A stretch of DNA of 6,671 nt from Alphaproteobacteria bacterium (GTDB lineage Bacteria; Pseudomonadota; Alphaproteobacteria; Micropepsales; Micropepsaceae): the NCBI GenBank assembly GCA_947373775.1, contig CANBZE010000108.1, forward strand, positions 1-6,671, written 5' to 3'. The position numbers and the translations under genes are program-made. Of this stretch, positions 5,936 through 6,671 are shown in pieces. Every line of letters begins with the position of its first letter. Positions within the stretch are counted from its first letter, which is position 1. A model generated the notes under the pieces. The model was not told the DNA's origin. It saw nothing but the letters and a program-made list of their open reading frames with translations, and did no database searches.

Positions 5936-6671
5936 AACGGCGTCAATGTCGGGTGCGCCGGTGGCCAGCATCACCAACCGGTCAAAGCCCAGCGCCACGC
6001 CGCTGGCCGGCGGCATATCGGCCAGCGCGTTCAGGAATTCCTCGTCCAGCGGATAGCGCACCCCATAGACCCGCGCCTTCTTGGCCATTTCGATCTCAAA
6101 GCGGGCGCGCTGCTGGGCGGGATCGGTCAGTTCGCCAAAACCGTTGGCCAGCTCCACCCCGCAGGCGTACAGCTCGAAGCGTTCCGCGACGCGTGGATCA
6201 CGCGCACTGACCTGTGCCAATGCGGCTTCGCACACCGGATACTCGTAAAGGATGCAGGGCCGCTCCAGACCCAGCTTGGGTTCCACCCGCAAGGTGAGGA
6301 TCTTGGCGAAGATGTCGGACCAGTCATCATCATCTGAGACGGTGATGCCGCCGCGCCGCGCCCGGCTGCGCAAGGCGTTGGCATCGCCCACCCCATCGGG
6401 CGACAAGGTTGCCAACAGATCAATGCCGGCCAGATGGGTGAAAGCCTGCGCCACCGTCAGCCGGTCGGCGGCCTCGCGCGGATTGCAGGCATGGCCCTGG
6501 TGGCGCAGCGCCTCCACACCCACGACATCGGCCGCCAGCCACAGCAGCGCCAGGCTGTCGGCGATCACCGCCTGGTAATCTTCCCGCGCCCGGTACCATT
6601 CCAGCATGGTGAATTCGGGCGCATGCAGGCGGCCGCGCTCGCGGTTGCGGAACACCCGGGCGAAATCGAAA
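5915..6671 (-). CDS. epmA: Elongation factor P--(R)-beta-lysine ligase EpmA (GenX/PoxA), N-terminus outside window
   Basis: EpmA is a class II lysyl-tRNA synthetase paralogue that activates beta-lysine with ATP and attaches it to a conserved Lys of elongation factor P, helping ribosomes pass polyproline stretches. The 251 visible residues start inside class II motif 2: F-D-F-A-R-V-F-R-N-R-E, then G-R-L-H-A-P-E-F-T-M-L-E-W-Y. Further matches to E. coli EpmA are V-E-P-x-L-G (before the A-L-A-Q-V-S stretch), R-V-A-E-R-F-E-L-Y, G-V-E-L-A-N-G-F-G-E-L-T-D, and motif 3 G-V-A-L-G-F-D-R-L-V-M-L. The C-terminus is complete (TGA at 5917-5915). E. coli EpmA has 325 residues, so some 75-100 N-terminal residues lie beyond the right edge. 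A GTG at 6655 is internal, not the start, because conserved sequence continues through it to the edge. Whether efp is adjacent cannot be seen. Confidence 0.93.
   Translation of the reverse strand, partial: FDFARVFRNRERGRLHAPEFTMLEWYRAREDYQAVIADSLALLWLAADVVGVEALRHQGHACNPREAADRLTVAQAFTHLAGIDLLATLSPDGVGDANALRSRARRGGITVSDDDDWSDIFAKILTLRVEPKLGLERPCILYEYPVCEAALAQVSARDPRVAERFELYACGVELANGFGELTDPAQQRARFEIEMAKKARVYGVRYPLDEEFLNALADMPPASGVALGFDRLVMLATGAPDIDAVLWTPLP

Noticed and set aside
1..6671. CRISPR array, transposon, tRNA or prophage signals
   Set aside because: I found no regularly spaced DNA repeats, transposase or integrase motifs, terminal inverted repeats or tRNA-like folds.

Overview
The window is GC-rich, densely coded bacterial chromosome. 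The gene content points to a stalked or surface-attaching alphaproteobacterium of the Caulobacterales, Hyphomonadaceae or Micropepsales kind. The main clue is a CsgG-family gene of the holdfast-anchor (HfaB) type followed by a secreted repeat protein in the position of HfaD. The taxon is inferred, because there is no rRNA or other marker gene here.

Layout. Bases 1-1644 are a surface-attachment module on the + strand: the 3' part of hfaB (1-798), then an Asn-rich secreted protein with four ~48-residue repeats (854-1552). It is closed by two abutting hairpins (1562-1604 and 1605-1635) and a T-run, a very clear intrinsic terminator. Bases 1705-2349 encode a small 2-oxoglutarate/Fe(II) oxygenase on the + strand, possibly from a leaderless mRNA. 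Its 3' end overlaps, tail to tail, a minus-strand pair: an Fsr-type (fosmidomycin-resistance-like) MFS exporter (4498-3305) and a KamA/EpmB radical-SAM aminomutase (3308-2334), joined by an ATGA stop/start overlap. Divergent from the exporter is a secreted NHL beta-propeller protein with an N-terminal Cys-rich repeat (4622-5935). Its end overlaps the minus-strand epmA (GenX/PoxA, EF-P lysyltransferase; 6671-5915), which runs off the right edge.

How the genes fit together. EpmB converts lysine to beta-lysine and EpmA attaches it to elongation factor P, so the right two thirds carries both core enzymes of EF-P beta-lysylation, separated by a transporter and a propeller protein. The oxygenase next to epmB is a speculative candidate for the missing hydroxylation step (EpmC role); nothing in the sequence proves this. 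The left module should secrete and anchor an amyloid-like adhesin at the outer membrane. I saw no mobile element, CRISPR array, tRNA or rRNA. No stretch above 300 bases lacks a gene; the two gaps over 100 bp are 1553-1704 (hairpins, terminator, possible promoter) and 4499-4621 (divergent promoter region).
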